Notes: a model not told the origin generated them from the letters alone. A DNA stretch of 64,000 nucleotides from Planctomycetota bacterium (GCA_026692865.1 JAPLNI010000057.1:351773-415772), one strand, 5' to 3'. Counted from the stretch's first letter, positions 34,859 through 44,699 are shown. Program-made: numbers and translations.

Positions 34859-36253
34859 ATGCTAGACAACAAAATTGCTGACGAAGTAAAGAAGTTTGGG
34901 CAGTCACATCTTTTACAGCACTGGGAGTCGCTAACTCCCAAGCAGCAATCCGCCTTGGCGAATCAACTGAGCTCGATCGATTTCAAATTGATCAAGCGAT
35001 TGTTCGAAGGCGATGAGGCTCAACCAGATTGGGCCGCGTTGGCTGCGTCTGCTGGTCCACCAGATGCCATCGAATTAGGTGACGCGTCTCCACGAATCAA
35101 AAAGGAAGATGCGATCGAAGCAGGTCGAAAAGCACTCGCTAATGGTCGCATCGCGATGATCTTGGTTGCAGGCGGTCAAGGGACTCGGCTGGGCTTCAGT
35201 CATCCGAAAGGGATGTTCCCAATCGGTCCGTTATCGAACCGAACGCTTTTTGAGATGCATATCGACCGGCTGCGAGCCGTTATGAAGCGATACCACGTAT
35301 CAATACCAATGTATGTTATGACAAGCCCCGCTACGGACGCTGATACAAGGCTGTTTTTAAGCGATCACGATGGATTTGGATTGGCTTCAGACCAACTAAG
35401 AATATTCTGCCAAGGCTCGATGCCAGCGATTGATACGAAGACCGGACAGATTCTGTTGTCGGACAAAGGCGAGATTGCTTTGAGCCCGGATGGTCACGGC
35501 GGTCTGCTCGCTGCGATGGCAAAAAACGGTTGTTTAGAAGACGCAGGCGATGCAGGGATCGATCACTTTTTCTACGCACAAGTCGACAATCCAATGGTCG
35601 AGATTTGCGACCCGCTATTGATAGGCTATCACTTGCTTGCCGAGTCCGAAATGACAACGCAAGTGGTGCGAAAGACCTTTCCGCTGGAACGCGTCGGTAA
35701 TGTTGTCAGCATCGATGGGAAAACACAGATCATCGAGTACAGCGACTTACCGAAGGATGTTGCTGAGAAAACCAACAAGGATGGCTCCTTGCTTTTGTGG
35801 GCTGGTAATATCGCGGTTCATTTGTTCAAGCGGCAGTTCTTGGAGTCCGTTCAGCACTCGGCAGAAGGACTACCATTTCATCATGCTAAGAAAGCCGTAC
35901 CCTTCATTGGAACTGATGGAGTAATCGTCAAACCAAGCGAAGCTAATGCGATTAAATTCGAACGGTTCGTGTTCGATCTTCTACCGATGGCAAAGACTGC
36001 TTTGGTTGTTGAAAGTGATCCCGCCGAAGTATTTGCTCCTTTGAAAAATGCCGACGGTGCAGCTACCGATACGCCAATAACAGTGAAAAAAGCCATCTCC
36101 GATCTACATCGTAATTGGCTTGAGAAGGCGGGAGCGTCTGTCGCAGAGACAGCTCGAGTTGAAATCCATCCAAACTGGGCCTTGGATGCCGAGGGTGTTC
36201 GAGAACGTGTGGATGGAAGCTTCCACATTTCAACCGACACTTATCTCCAGTAA
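34859..36253 (+). CDS. UDP-sugar pyrophosphorylase (UDPGP / UAP1-like uridylyltransferase)
   Basis: 464 residues. Nucleotide-binding motif ILVAGGQGTRLGFSHPKGMFPIG at about 100-122, followed by SPATDADTRLFL, FCQGSMPAIDTKTGQILL, PDGHGGLLAAM and FFYAQVDNPMVEICDP; these are the blocks of eukaryote-like UDP-N-acetylhexosamine / UDP-glucose pyrophosphorylases. It makes UDP-sugars from sugar-1-phosphate and UTP. The sugar cannot be decided by eye, but overall block order favours the UAP1 (UDP-GlcNAc/GalNAc) group. It starts 9 bp after the PilB-like gene and 5 bp before the HAD phosphatase gene, so the three are probably one transcript. Confidence 0.88.
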   Translation: MLDNKIADEVKKFGQSHLLQHWESLTPKQQSALANQLSSIDFKLIKRLFEGDEAQPDWAALAASAGPPDAIELGDASPRIKKEDAIEAGRKALANGRIAMILVAGGQGTRLGFSHPKGMFPIGPLSNRTLFEMHIDRLRAVMKRYHVSIPMYVMTSPATDADTRLFLSDHDGFGLASDQLRIFCQGSMPAIDTKTGQILLSDKGEIALSPDGHGGLLAAMAKNGCLEDAGDAGIDHFFYAQVDNPMVEICDPLLIGYHLLAESEMTTQVVRKTFPLERVGNVVSIDGKTQIIEYSDLPKDVAEKTNKDGSLLLWAGNIAVHLFKRQFLESVQHSAEGLPFHHAKKAVPFIGTDGVIVKPSEANAIKFERFVFDLLPMAKTALVVESDPAEVFAPLKNADGAATDTPITVKKAISDLHRNWLEKAGASVAETARVEIHPNWALDAEGVRERVDGSFHISTDTYLQ

Positions 36254-36258
36254 TCTTT

Positions 36259-36867
36259 ATGAAACAACCCGACTGGCAGGACTTTCAAGCAATCATTTTT
36301 GATTGTGATGGCACGCTTACCGATTCGATGCCGGTTCATTTCGTCGCATGGAGCCGAACCATGCGACGTTATGGAATCGATTTTCCAGTCGATCGCTTTT
36401 ACTCGCTTGGCGGCGTACCAAGCGACAAAATTATTCGCATGCTTGCTGACGAGCAGAATGTAGACATCGATTCTGTCGTAGCGGCTACTGAAAAAGAAGA
36501 GGCCTTCCTGGAATTGATTCATCTACTGGTTCCCATTGATCCCGTGATGGAAGTTGTCGTTAGTGCACGTGGTAACATGCCGATTGCAGTAGCGAGCGGT
36601 GGTTTTCGCGAGATCATTCTCCGGCAGCTTATGCAGCTTGGTTGCGAGGATTGGTTTGATGCAATTGTGACTGCCGAAGATACGCCACGCCACAAACCAC
36701 ATCCCGATGTTTTCTTGGAAGCAGCCAGACGCCTAGGAGTCGATCCCACGCGATGCCTTGTGTACGAAGATGCCGATCTGGGTATCCAGGCCGCGACTGC
36801 CGCCGGTATGGCTTCGGTCGATGTGAGAGCATTTCACACGCCAAGAATTTTGGCGATAGACGGTTAA
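36259..36867 (+). CDS. HAD-superfamily phosphatase/phosphomutase (beta-phosphoglucomutase-like)
   Basis: 202 residues. Motif I DCDGTLTDS at 15-23 with the nucleophile Asp15 and Asp17, motif II AVASGG at about 113-118, motif III lysine in RHKPHPDVF at about 142-150, motif IV VYEDADLGIQAA at about 170-181. Cap domain of the IA subfamily. Relatives act as sugar phosphatases (YqaB/fructose-1-phosphatase) or beta-phosphoglucomutase. The pyrophosphorylase gene five bases upstream suggests a joint role in sugar-phosphate handling; this is inference. Confidence 0.87.
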   Translation: MKQPDWQDFQAIIFDCDGTLTDSMPVHFVAWSRTMRRYGIDFPVDRFYSLGGVPSDKIIRMLADEQNVDIDSVVAATEKEEAFLELIHLLVPIDPVMEVVVSARGNMPIAVASGGFREIILRQLMQLGCEDWFDAIVTAEDTPRHKPHPDVFLEAARRLGVDPTRCLVYEDADLGIQAATAAGMASVDVRAFHTPRILAIDG

Positions 36868-36913
36868 ATCGAAAGAGTCGAACCCGACGGAAGGATGAAT
36901 TGCTGAGCGCTGT

Positions 36914-37201
36914 TTATTGATACCGTTCGGCAGGATGGCCACGAAAGGCGTCTCGCATGTCGGGTCGATCACGGTGGCTTGCAATGACAGTTCCGCGATA
37001 GTGGTGGCGTCGTTGTATGTTGCCGTAGACATGCAGAGGGCGATAGTCGCGTTCAAGAATTGGCACAGCATCATTCTCCGCTTTATCGGCGCCTCGCATA
37101 ATGACTTGGCTGTCCCACCGTGGCTCTTCATAAACGCGTGGGGCATTAAAGTTTGGTTCGGCAAAAGCGTTGCTAGATAGCCCAACGATACTGATGAACA
37201 T
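36914..37201 (-). CDS. Possible small secreted protein
   Basis: 95 residues. MFISIVGLSSNAFA|EPN resembles the end of a signal peptide with an AxA cleavage site. Upstream in frame, without a usual start codon, the sequence continues VYLLSGFVCSKFFV, which would complete a normal signal peptide. Either an unusual start (ATT/ATA) is used or the 5' end is damaged. The mature part is polar and rich in R, H, Y and P, with no recognised domain. Could be spurious. Confidence 0.4.
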   Translation of the reverse strand: MFISIVGLSSNAFAEPNFNAPRVYEEPRWDSQVIMRGADKAENDAVPILERDYRPLHVYGNIQRRHHYRGTVIASHRDRPDMRDAFRGHPAERYQ

Positions 37202-37332
37202 GACGAAAAATTTAGAACATACGAATCCGGAGAGTAGATAGACGCTGTTCTGAGTAAACGAAATATTTATGTGTCATGGTTTGTTGAGCGTGACTTCCAA
37301 TTAGTAAGTGAATGATTTTTGCTGAGAGTCTG

Positions 37333-39780
37333 TTATTCGAAAACTTCGGTCGATTTCGATACTTTATCGGCAAGTGCAAAAGGTCGAGTTCCGATTTGCT
37401 GAAGGAATGCTCTCTGGACGGTAAGGTTGACATTGATGAGATCGTCGAGCATTGGAATGAGTGATTCCCATTCTCCAATTGTCTTTCGATCGGAATCTTT
37501 CGCAAGCTCGGAAGCTATCATCGCGATTTGGAAAAGTTCATTCTTTTCAGCTGAATGCTGAAGTTTTTCGAGGCGGTACTTCAATGACGCTGGGTCACGG
37601 CTAGCAAAGCTATGGATGGTTCGTTCCATGAAGTAACCCATCTCCAGGGCGCTCTTAGGATTAGTTTCGTCGAACACCATTCGGCTATCAATTCTCCAAC
37701 CGGATTTCTGTCGCACAAATAGGTCGACTAAGTCTGGATCAAATTGGCCGCCTGCACATCGACGAAGTTCCGCAAAGGCTTCTTCCATCGGTCGCCCCTT
37801 GCGATAGACGCGGTCAGAAACCATCGCATCAAATGCGTCGGTGATCGCAACAATTCTCGCCACCAGCGGGATGTCTTTGCCGGAAGGCCACGATGGCTCT
37901 TGATTGGCACCGTCGTAGCGACAATGGTGAAACTTGACTACGTTTCCGATATCCTTCGAACTGAATACGGCCTCGATGATTGCTAGACCGACTGGTCCGT
38001 GAGCTTCCATCAAGACCCATTCTTCTTCTGTCAATCGACCTGGTTTGAGCAGAACAGCGTCTGGCACGCCGATCTTTCCAACGTCGTGTAGTAAAGCCCC
38101 AATCTCGAGCGAATAGAGTTCCGTTCCCGTCATGAGTCCTTGACCAAGTGCGACGCTTAACTCTGCCACGCGATGTGAATGGGCTGCTGTATCTGGATGT
38201 CTGAATGTGAGTGCTGCATGCAAGGCTACGACCGCATGATACGAGATTGGGTGGTCATCGATTGCAGCGTTGCTTTGAAGAGCAAGCGACCGATTCTTGC
38301 TCTCTTCTTCAAGAGCATCGATCTCAGGCGACCAAAGTTTCGATTGATTTCTGCCACCATGTTTCGATGCATAAAGCGCCTTGTCTGCTCGTTCGAGTAG
38401 CTCTTTGTAAGACGCCGCTCCACCGGTGCTGCTGGAAACGCCAATACTCGTGGTAACCGAGTAGGGTTTCACGAGCTGTACTTGTATTTCGGAGCGGATT
38501 CTTTCAGCCATTGCCATGGCTGTTTGGGTATCGGTTTCCCGCATTAGCACGCAAAACTCCTCACCCCCGTATCGACCTACAATCCCATCGGTTCCCACCG
38601 TTGCGTGAAGTATTTTCACGACGTCTTTCAAGACAGCATCGCCTGCGGCGTGCCCATGTCGGTCGTTAAGCTTCTTAAAATGGTCGATGTCCATCATCAT
38701 AGTGATCATGCCAGCGGGCTGCGCGTCGATCTCGTTCCACATGGTTTCCATGTGTTCATAAAGCATTCGACGATTTAGCGCACCGGTCAGTGCATCGCGA
38801 GAGGCAAGTTCCTGAAGTCGCTCATTCTGAAGCCGAATTTTTTCTTTACTCGTCTCCAATTCACCCATCGCGGAGACAAGCGACTTTCTTTGCTCTTCGA
38901 GTGCAGTAACGTCTTCGAAAGAAATCAACGCGCCGGCTAACTTCTCATCGCCATTCCAAACTGGTGTAGCATTGACGACAAAGCAGCGTTCATGCTCTTT
39001 GTCGATTGATAAAAATATTTTACTGCCTTCGGTTTTTTGCTTATCGTTAAGAACTACGTTCCAAGGAGCATCTCGCGAATCAGGGAGTCGCCAAGGTAAT
39101 TCGTCGAGTTTGCTACCAACAATTTTATCGGTCGGAAGAGCCACTGCCGTAAGGAAAGACTGATTTGCAAGCATGATCTTTCCGTGCGAGTCCAAAACGA
39201 CAACACCGCCGGCGATCGTATCAAGAGTGTTTCGAACTCGACGCGGAACGGCGTTGGTAGGTTCAAGCACCGATAAGGAGCGATTAAGGAATAGCATGAA
39301 AGAGATTGAGTTGAGTGCCAGAGCAATCATTGTGTAGCCCACGAAACGGACTAATCCCACTTCGTACCACGCGGGAGGAGTGAACAGGACGTCGATTTTC
39401 GCCCAATCTTGTTCTCCTCGTTTGATCGGTATCCGCATCTGGTCCCGAGTCGATGCGTCACCCTGTTGTGAGTCCCAGTGCTCCGCGAAATGAGCTGATT
39501 GGTAAATCAACAAGTCGTCGAACCTTGAGATTCGAATCCCTTGAAGCTCGGGCTTTTGCTGGAGGAATTTTTCGCAAAGACGGACTGCCGTTCGATTTGA
39601 TCTAGCATCCAAGTTGCCGGAAACCGACGTTGCGATCTGCTCTACCAAATTGACTCGGACGCGTACCAGACCACTGTCATCGATCGAAATCAGCCCAAAT
39701 ATGGCAGCAAGCATCATCGGGGCAGCGCTTAAGGCGACTAGCACGAGTGCAAGTTTGTAGGTGATTTTCAAGCGAGGCAT
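37333..39780 (-). CDS. Membrane-bound GGDEF diguanylate cyclase with PAS and degenerate HD-GYP domain
   Basis: 815 residues from ATG 39780 (a TTG four codons earlier is in frame). Two membrane segments at about 10-30 and 145-170 bracket an outer sensor domain. A PAS domain follows (about 195-310), a short coiled coil, then GGDEF at about 330-490 with MDIDHFKKLNDRHGHAAGD and active-site GGEEF. The C-terminal HD domain (about 525-690) keeps HSHRVAEL, HDVGKIGVPDAVLLKPGRLTEEEW and HH, but the GYP loop reads HHCRYDGANQEPSWPSG. The last 100 residues are helical and Hpt-like. Role: cyclic-di-GMP synthesis in response to an outside or PAS signal; phosphodiesterase activity of the HD part is doubtful. 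Confidence 0.88.
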   Translation of the reverse strand: MPRLKITYKLALVLVALSAAPMMLAAIFGLISIDDSGLVRVRVNLVEQIATSVSGNLDARSNRTAVRLCEKFLQQKPELQGIRISRFDDLLIYQSAHFAEHWDSQQGDASTRDQMRIPIKRGEQDWAKIDVLFTPPAWYEVGLVRFVGYTMIALALNSISFMLFLNRSLSVLEPTNAVPRRVRNTLDTIAGGVVVLDSHGKIMLANQSFLTAVALPTDKIVGSKLDELPWRLPDSRDAPWNVVLNDKQKTEGSKIFLSIDKEHERCFVVNATPVWNGDEKLAGALISFEDVTALEEQRKSLVSAMGELETSKEKIRLQNERLQELASRDALTGALNRRMLYEHMETMWNEIDAQPAGMITMMMDIDHFKKLNDRHGHAAGDAVLKDVVKILHATVGTDGIVGRYGGEEFCVLMRETDTQTAMAMAERIRSEIQVQLVKPYSVTTSIGVSSSTGGAASYKELLERADKALYASKHGGRNQSKLWSPEIDALEEESKNRSLALQSNAAIDDHPISYHAVVALHAALTFRHPDTAAHSHRVAELSVALGQGLMTGTELYSLEIGALLHDVGKIGVPDAVLLKPGRLTEEEWVLMEAHGPVGLAIIEAVFSSKDIGNVVKFHHCRYDGANQEPSWPSGKDIPLVARIVAITDAFDAMVSDRVYRKGRPMEEAFAELRRCAGGQFDPDLVDLFVRQKSGWRIDSRMVFDETNPKSALEMGYFMERTIHSFASRDPASLKYRLEKLQHSAEKNELFQIAMIASELAKDSDRKTIGEWESLIPMLDDLINVNLTVQRAFLQQIGTRPFALADKVSKSTEVFE

Positions 39781-40168
39781 TGAAGTTCTCAAGTCGACAA
39801 ATGTTGCGACCTATTGGGTCGAACGCCGCACAGCTGGCGTTTTCACTCAAATATCCGACCGTTGAAGGAAAAATGCCGGGAAAAAAGCCGGAAGGAAAAG
39901 AGCTGCGGAGAAATGTTGCTCATGCTCAGGCGTTCGAAATGCGACTGTGCAGATAACTTTAAAAAACAGGCAGTCGTTACTTTAAGTTTTTCCGCTTTTG
40001 ACGATGGAATCAATTGTTCCAAAAATATGATTGCGAGGCGGATATTCGAAAATTTCTTTTATCTGGCTTGCCTTTGGAAATTGACGCGTCCTTGACCCAT
40101 CCTGCGAATGCCTGATAATGCCTCGAATTGTTTGTATTAGGCTCTTATAACCGGACAAAAATCGTTCA
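39781..40168. other. Divergent intergenic region GGDEF / sucC
   Basis: 388 bp with purine-rich and AT-rich stretches. Apart from the sucC promoter candidate nothing stands out; a 93-codon plus-strand frame at 39814-40095 has no supporting feature. Confidence 0.35.
40092..40119 (+). promoter_or_regulatory. Probable sucC promoter
   Basis: TTGACC at 40092-40097 and GATAAT at 40114-40119, spacing 16. The start of transcription would fall near 40126, about 43 bases before the sucC ATG. Confidence 0.4.
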
Positions 40169-41353
40169 ATGAAAATTCACGAATACCAGGCGAAGGAACT
40201 ATTTCGAAAAGCTCAAGTACCCGTTTTAGAGGGTTATGTAGCGAGAACTCCAGAAGAAGCCGCGGCAGCTTATGTCAAGCTCGGTGGACCCATCGCGGTC
40301 GTTAAAGCACAAGTCCATGCAGGCGGTCGAGGCAAAGGAACAGTCGTCCAAGTTCCTACGCAACGCGGTGTCCAATTGGTCAAATCGGCAGAAGAAGCAG
40401 CTAAGGTTGCAAAGAACTTAATCGGAAACGACTTGGTAACCATTCAAACTGGCGAACAAGGCAGTCGCGTCAATCAAGTGTTTGTAGAAGCCGGTTGTAA
40501 AATCGCTCGCGAACTCTACGCCGCTGTCGTTTTGGATCGAGCCGAAAAGATGCCACTTCTGATGGTCAGCAGCGAAGGTGGTGTGGAAATCGAAACGGTT
40601 GCTCACGAAACGCCAGAAAAAATACTTCGGGAACATTTCGACCCAGCTCATGGTCTTCAGAGCTTCCAAGTCCGAAAGCTTTGTAAGAAGCTCGGTATCG
40701 AAGGCCCCGCAGCAAAAAACGCGGATGGCTTCTTCAAAAAGCTATGCAAGATTTTTGTGGATCTCGACTGTGCGATGGCGGAGATCAATCCACTGGTGAT
40801 CACCGAGGCTGGCGAGATGGTTGCACTGGATGCGAAAGTCACCTTTGACGATAACGCAATGTTCCGACACCCAGACCTCAAGGCGCTACGCGACTTGGCA
40901 GAAGAAGAACCAGCCGAAGTGCGAGCGTCGAATACAGGTCTTAGCTATGTCAAGCTGGATGGAAACATCGCTTGCTTGGTCAACGGTGCTGGACTAGCGA
41001 TGGCAACCATGGACATCATTAAGTATCACGGCGGCGCGCCAGCCAACTTCTTAGACGTTGGTGGTGGTGCCAACACGCAGCAAGTCACTGAAGCCTTCCG
41101 AATCATTCTCTCGGATCCAAACGTCAAGGCGATCTTGGTAAATATCTTCGGTGGTATCGCTCGATGCACGACTATCGCAACGGCTTTGATCGAAGCTTCG
41201 AAAGAAGTTGGCTTCACGGTCCCGCTAGTTGTACGACTAGAAGGCACCGAAGTCGAAGAAGGTAAGCGAATGCTTAAAGAAAGCGGCTTGGCTGTTATTG
41301 CGGCGGACAATCTCACGGACGCGGCTATGAAGGTCGTTGCTTCCGTTAAGTAG
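40169..41353 (+). CDS. sucC: Succinyl-CoA synthetase (ADP/GDP-forming), beta subunit
   Basis: 394 residues, usual length. ATP-grasp domain from [19 protein letters not shown], with [14 protein letters not shown] at about 47-60 and the metal-binding EINPLVIT at about 205-212. CoA-ligase part has [30 protein letters not shown] (about 272-301) and [10 protein letters not shown] at about 326-335. It makes the nucleotide-binding half of the TCA enzyme that converts succinyl-CoA to succinate with NTP formation. sucD follows after a 177-bp gap without another gene. Confidence 0.98.
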   Translation: MKIHEYQAKELFRKAQVPVLEGYVARTPEEAAAAYVKLGGPIAVVKAQVHAGGRGKGTVVQVPTQRGVQLVKSAEEAAKVAKNLIGNDLVTIQTGEQGSRVNQVFVEAGCKIARELYAAVVLDRAEKMPLLMVSSEGGVEIETVAHETPEKILREHFDPAHGLQSFQVRKLCKKLGIEGPAAKNADGFFKKLCKIFVDLDCAMAEINPLVITEAGEMVALDAKVTFDDNAMFRHPDLKALRDLAEEEPAEVRASNTGLSYVKLDGNIACLVNGAGLAMATMDIIKYHGGAPANFLDVGGGANTQQVTEAFRIILSDPNVKAILVNIFGGIARCTTIATALIEASKEVGFTVPLVVRLEGTEVEEGKRMLKESGLAVIAADNLTDAAMKVVASVK

Positions 41354-41530
41354 TCTTCATCTCCAAATATTTCGCTTGTTTTTGACAACCAGGGCAAAGA
41401 CAAGCTGACCCTCAAAACAAATAGAGTTAAAAGCCTCCGGCGTTTAATCAACTTATACAAATCCATTTAATGTTCACCGGCCGCATCAATCACGCGGCCT
41501 TCGACAACACGAAACGAAATCTATCATTCC

Positions 41531-42409
41531 ATGAGCATTCTCGTAAACAAAGAAACTCGGGTGATCTGCCAAGGGATCACAGGCAAAGCTGGAGCTTTTC
41601 ATACCAAGGGCTGTAAAGAGTATGGAACTCAAATGGTCGGTGGCGTTACACCGGGCAAGAAAGGGGAAACGGTCGAAGGTCTACCTGTATTCGACACCGT
41701 TCAAGAGGCTGTTGAACAAACGGGTGCAAATGCATCGATGATCTTCGTCCCACCTGCTTTTACAGCGGACGCTATTCTCGAAGCAGTAGATGCTGGAATC
41801 AAAGTCATCTGTGCGATCACGGAAGGAGTCCCCGTTCTAGACATGGTCCATGTTTACGATGTTGTTCGCAAAAGCAACTCGTATCTCATCGGACCAAACT
41901 GCCCCGGAATTATTACGCCGGGCGAATGTAAGATCGGCATCATGCCCGGATACATTCATAAGCCCGGTGCAGTGGGAATCATGAGTCGCTCCGGTACGCT
42001 GACTTATGAAGCTGTTTGGCAAACTTCGCAGTTAGGACTTGGCCAGTCAACATGCGTTGGTATAGGTGGTGACCCAATCATCGGAACTTCGCAAATCGAC
42101 TTGCTCGAGCTTTACGAGAAGGACGATGCAACCGAAGTCATTTTGATGATCGGTGAGATCGGTGGCGATGCTGAAGAGAAGGCAGCCGAATACGTGGCTA
42201 AATACGTGACGAAACCTGTAGCTGCCTTTATCGCCGGTGCGACAGCACCTCCCGGTAAACGCATGGGACACGCAGGAGCTATCATTAGCGGTGGAAAAGG
42301 GACTGCAGCAGAGAAAGTCGCAGCCTTGGAAGCAGCGGGTATCGTAGTCGCTCCGTCGCCAGCCGATATGGCCAAGGCCGTCGCTGAAGCAATGAAACGC
42401 CGCAAGTAA
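41531..42409 (+). CDS. sucD: Succinyl-CoA synthetase, alpha subunit
   Basis: 292 residues. Contains the CoA-binding opening [64 protein letters not shown] at about 125-143, and the phosphohistidine loop [14 protein letters not shown] at about 247-260 with the active His248. Partner of the SucC subunit encoded upstream. The relatively wide sucC-sucD gap may carry its own leader, but no promoter is clear. Confidence 0.98.
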   Translation: MSILVNKETRVICQGITGKAGAFHTKGCKEYGTQMVGGVTPGKKGETVEGLPVFDTVQEAVEQTGANASMIFVPPAFTADAILEAVDAGIKVICAITEGVPVLDMVHVYDVVRKSNSYLIGPNCPGIITPGECKIGIMPGYIHKPGAVGIMSRSGTLTYEAVWQTSQLGLGQSTCVGIGGDPIIGTSQIDLLELYEKDDATEVILMIGEIGGDAEEKAAEYVAKYVTKPVAAFIAGATAPPGKRMGHAGAIISGGKGTAAEKVAALEAAGIVVAPSPADMAKAVAEAMKRRK

Positions 42410-42451
42410 TCAGGTTAGGCTGCTCGCAGTTACACCGCGACTAACAATGCT

Positions 42452-42474
42452 GAAGTTGGTCAAGTACCAACTTC
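42452..42474. terminator. Bidirectional hairpin between sucD and a convergent membrane-protein gene
   Basis: GAAGTTGGT-CAAGT-ACCAACTTC: 9-bp perfect arms. It overlaps the stop codon of the minus-strand gene (TGA at 42460-42462) and lies 43 bp past the sucD stop. Confidence 0.65.
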
Positions 42475-44091
42475 TACTTTGCTGAAAAGTGCAAAGTAGT
42501 TGTCCTCATAAATGCAGGACCAATTCCCGGCAGTCGGGGCAGTTTTGTTTCGCAACGGCTCATACACTGCTGCATCTCTTGGCACGATTACAAAGTCGTG
42601 ATGATATGCAGCCAATGTTTCTTGCCAACCAGTGGCGGCCTCGTAGAAACTACGATGTTGCTCCATGACTTGCGGCTGATAGGCAACTTCGTAGCGACCA
42701 TCCAAGCTGACTTTTACTGCTGGATACAATCGCCAAGAAACATAAGCTCCGCAATGGAACGGCGTCATCACGTTCCCTTGGGCTTGACGAGATTCTAAGT
42801 AATCAACCGCTCCTTTTGGAAAGCCCAACGACGATGGTGAGACATTGTCAGGAACGGTCGCACGATAAAATGGTTGATAGAGTGCAAAGCCAATCGAAAC
42901 AGCTATTGCGAAGCCTGAGAATCGCAGCCAATTTTGACGTGTGTCTCGAACGAAACGGACAAGCGATCGACCAAATGGGGTCGGCGTGATCCATGCTGGA
43001 ACCATCGCGAGCCAGACTACCGCATAGATTGAACCATGTCGAATGTGCTTCAATGCCATGTACGCGGCCAACAAGCAAAAGAGCCACCCTCGCAATCGAT
43101 CCCAACGACGTTCTTTTGCTGCGTATACAATCAACAACACCGAGCATCCGAAAGTCAACAGCGTTGTCATCGGATCATAAGTGAACCAGATCGGTTGCCA
43201 TTCCAAGATCAACGGACGTGGCATCGCAATCGCCTTAATCAGATAAGAAACATACTGCCAACCCCAAGGATTCAAATACAGGCAGAAGATGGCAATCGGC
43301 GCGAGAGCGAACAAATGCCAAAGCTCTTCATATGCTTTTCGATACAGATGCTTCGAAAGCAACACGCGTTGAAAACATTTCAACAATCCTTGGTTGGGCT
43401 TGGAAGCGGAGTCCTCTTGGTGAAGCTCTTTCTTGACGATGCTCAAAAGCCTTTCAAGAAAATGAAAGCCCATTAATCCCAGTCCGACCACGAAACCTGC
43501 GTGCATATTCAACCAAACAATATACAGCGGAATCCAAAACAAGATCCATTTGCGTTGCCCTCGCCAATCGGACTGAAGCATTAGTAAAGTGAGTGCAATT
43601 GCAACCAACGTGAATAGCTGTGCGCGGAGCGTAGCGAATCCAACCCACAGAACGGGAAAGACGATAGGAGCCAGTAAAAAGAAGACAATTGGATGAGCCC
43701 CATTACATCGTGCTACTCGATAAAGAGTTACACCTAAAATGGCGACAAGGATCAACTTCAGTAAGATAACTCCGTCTAAGCCAAATGGACTCATCGCGGA
43801 TACCCAATACAAAGCGACCCCTGTGGCCCACTCATGATGCACAGCAGGCGAAACAGTCGGCGTGTAAGCAAAGAGATCGTCAGTCGGGAATTTACCAGTC
43901 AAAAACCATTCTCGAGCCAACGCCATTTCGTGAAATGCATCGTGCGTAACGTCGTGCATTCGCGCTATGTACGCCAGGAACATCGCTGCCGTAGCGATCG
44001 CAAGGACTGCATAGAGCAACACGTCGCGGCGACGATTGATTAGCAGATTCGATGCTGTCCAAGTCTTCGATAAGTTTAAAAATGGAATCAT
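42460..44091 (-). CDS. Polytopic membrane protein (glycosyltransferase-like, GT-C type)
   Basis: 543 residues from the ATG at 44091, which has GAGAGAAG upstream. An in-frame ATG 150 bp earlier would extend into an intergenic repeat element and is rejected. About ten to twelve membrane segments, the first at about 25-45 (DVLLYAVLAIATAAMFLAYIA). The first outer loop holds DVTHDAFHEMALAREWFLTGKFP with acidic/His residues, as in GT-C dolichol-phosphate-sugar-type transferases. The C-terminal soluble part (about 420-543) has TPFHCGAYVSWRLYPAVKVSLDGRYEVAY and HHDFVIVPRDAAVY. I infer a lipid-linked sugar transferase but cannot name the family with confidence. Confidence 0.72.
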   Translation of the reverse strand: MIPFLNLSKTWTASNLLINRRRDVLLYAVLAIATAAMFLAYIARMHDVTHDAFHEMALAREWFLTGKFPTDDLFAYTPTVSPAVHHEWATGVALYWVSAMSPFGLDGVILLKLILVAILGVTLYRVARCNGAHPIVFFLLAPIVFPVLWVGFATLRAQLFTLVAIALTLLMLQSDWRGQRKWILFWIPLYIVWLNMHAGFVVGLGLMGFHFLERLLSIVKKELHQEDSASKPNQGLLKCFQRVLLSKHLYRKAYEELWHLFALAPIAIFCLYLNPWGWQYVSYLIKAIAMPRPLILEWQPIWFTYDPMTTLLTFGCSVLLIVYAAKERRWDRLRGWLFCLLAAYMALKHIRHGSIYAVVWLAMVPAWITPTPFGRSLVRFVRDTRQNWLRFSGFAIAVSIGFALYQPFYRATVPDNVSPSSLGFPKGAVDYLESRQAQGNVMTPFHCGAYVSWRLYPAVKVSLDGRYEVAYQPQVMEQHRSFYEAATGWQETLAAYHHDFVIVPRDAAVYEPLRNKTAPTAGNWSCIYEDNYFALFSKVEVGT

Positions 44092-44209
44092 CACTTCTCT
44101 CTGAAAACTAGAAGACGCCCCGCGATCGCGTCCGACCCGACACAAATTTCGCTTTCCCTGAATCGTAGGTGTTACTGCTTTGTCCAAGTAAAAAATGGGG
44201 GTTTTGACT

Positions 44210-44292
44210 CGTAGCAGAAGTCGTAAGACATCTGAAAACATCAGCTTTTGACATTGTTTTCATCAAAATTTGAATTCTTGCGAATTCAGCTA
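44210..44292 (-). repeat. 83-bp palindromic element, copy 1 (full length, inverted)
   Basis: Reads as the reverse complement of the copies at 51142-51224 and 53682-53764 and has exactly the same length. One end carries CGTAGCAGA-GTCGTAA-GACATCTG, the other TAGCTGAATTCGCAAGA. Confidence 0.75.
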
Positions 44293-44306
44293 CCCCAATT
44301 TTCAAG

Positions 44307-44415
44307 TTGGACAATGCACTAGCCTCGGGTGCTATCTGGAATACCGCAGCAAAGTCAAATCGAATGACAATTGCCGTCGGCAAAAATTCCCGAGGCGTGT
44401 GGATACTTAGTCCAA
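44307..44415. repeat. Palindromic element related to the one inside the HlyD gene
   Basis: Inverted pairs TTGGAC (44307-44312) / GTCCAA (44410-44415) and GCCTCGGG (44322-44329) / CCCGAGGC (44389-44396). The core 44317-44382 aligns without gaps to 6729-6794 (about two thirds identical). Its minus-strand peptide FDFAAVFQIAPEASAL matches FDFATIYRIAPEVNAS from the HlyD leader. Confidence 0.7.
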
Positions 44416-44699
44416 GAACTCTTACCGACGCTTATCTGCAAGGCCGCGCAAATGATTCCGGCTTATCGACAAAGACTGGCAAGTGCTAGCGTTGGCAGGG
44501 TTTTTAACGATTATTCCGAAGATTTACTCAAGATTGACCTGGAGGATGATTTCGTTCACTTCATAGACTTCGAATCGAAAGATCAGACAACCAAGTCGAG
44601 GCTAGGTCGGGTCGACTCGCACATGGCATGGATGCTACTGGCGATCGAACTTAAATGTAACCGAGCTGTCTCGTCGTCCTTCCTGGAGCAAACTACGGC

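Larger units (their letters stand above)
44092..44699. other. 608-bp intergenic region rich in palindromic elements
   Basis: Contains one complete 83-bp element and one 109-bp element, listed separately, then about 280 bp without clear features before the secreted metalloprotease-like gene. A 125-codon plus-strand frame (44371-44748) begins inside the second element and overlaps the next gene; it is not accepted as a gene. Confidence 0.6.

Noticed and set aside
37212-37505. 97-codon minus-strand frame at the 3' end of the GGDEF gene
   Set aside because: Most of it overlaps the GGDEF/HD coding region in another frame; composition is that of a shadow.
41354-41530. Missing gene or riboswitch in the sucC-sucD gap
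   Set aside because: No open frame of note and no recognisable aptamer structure could be made out by eye.
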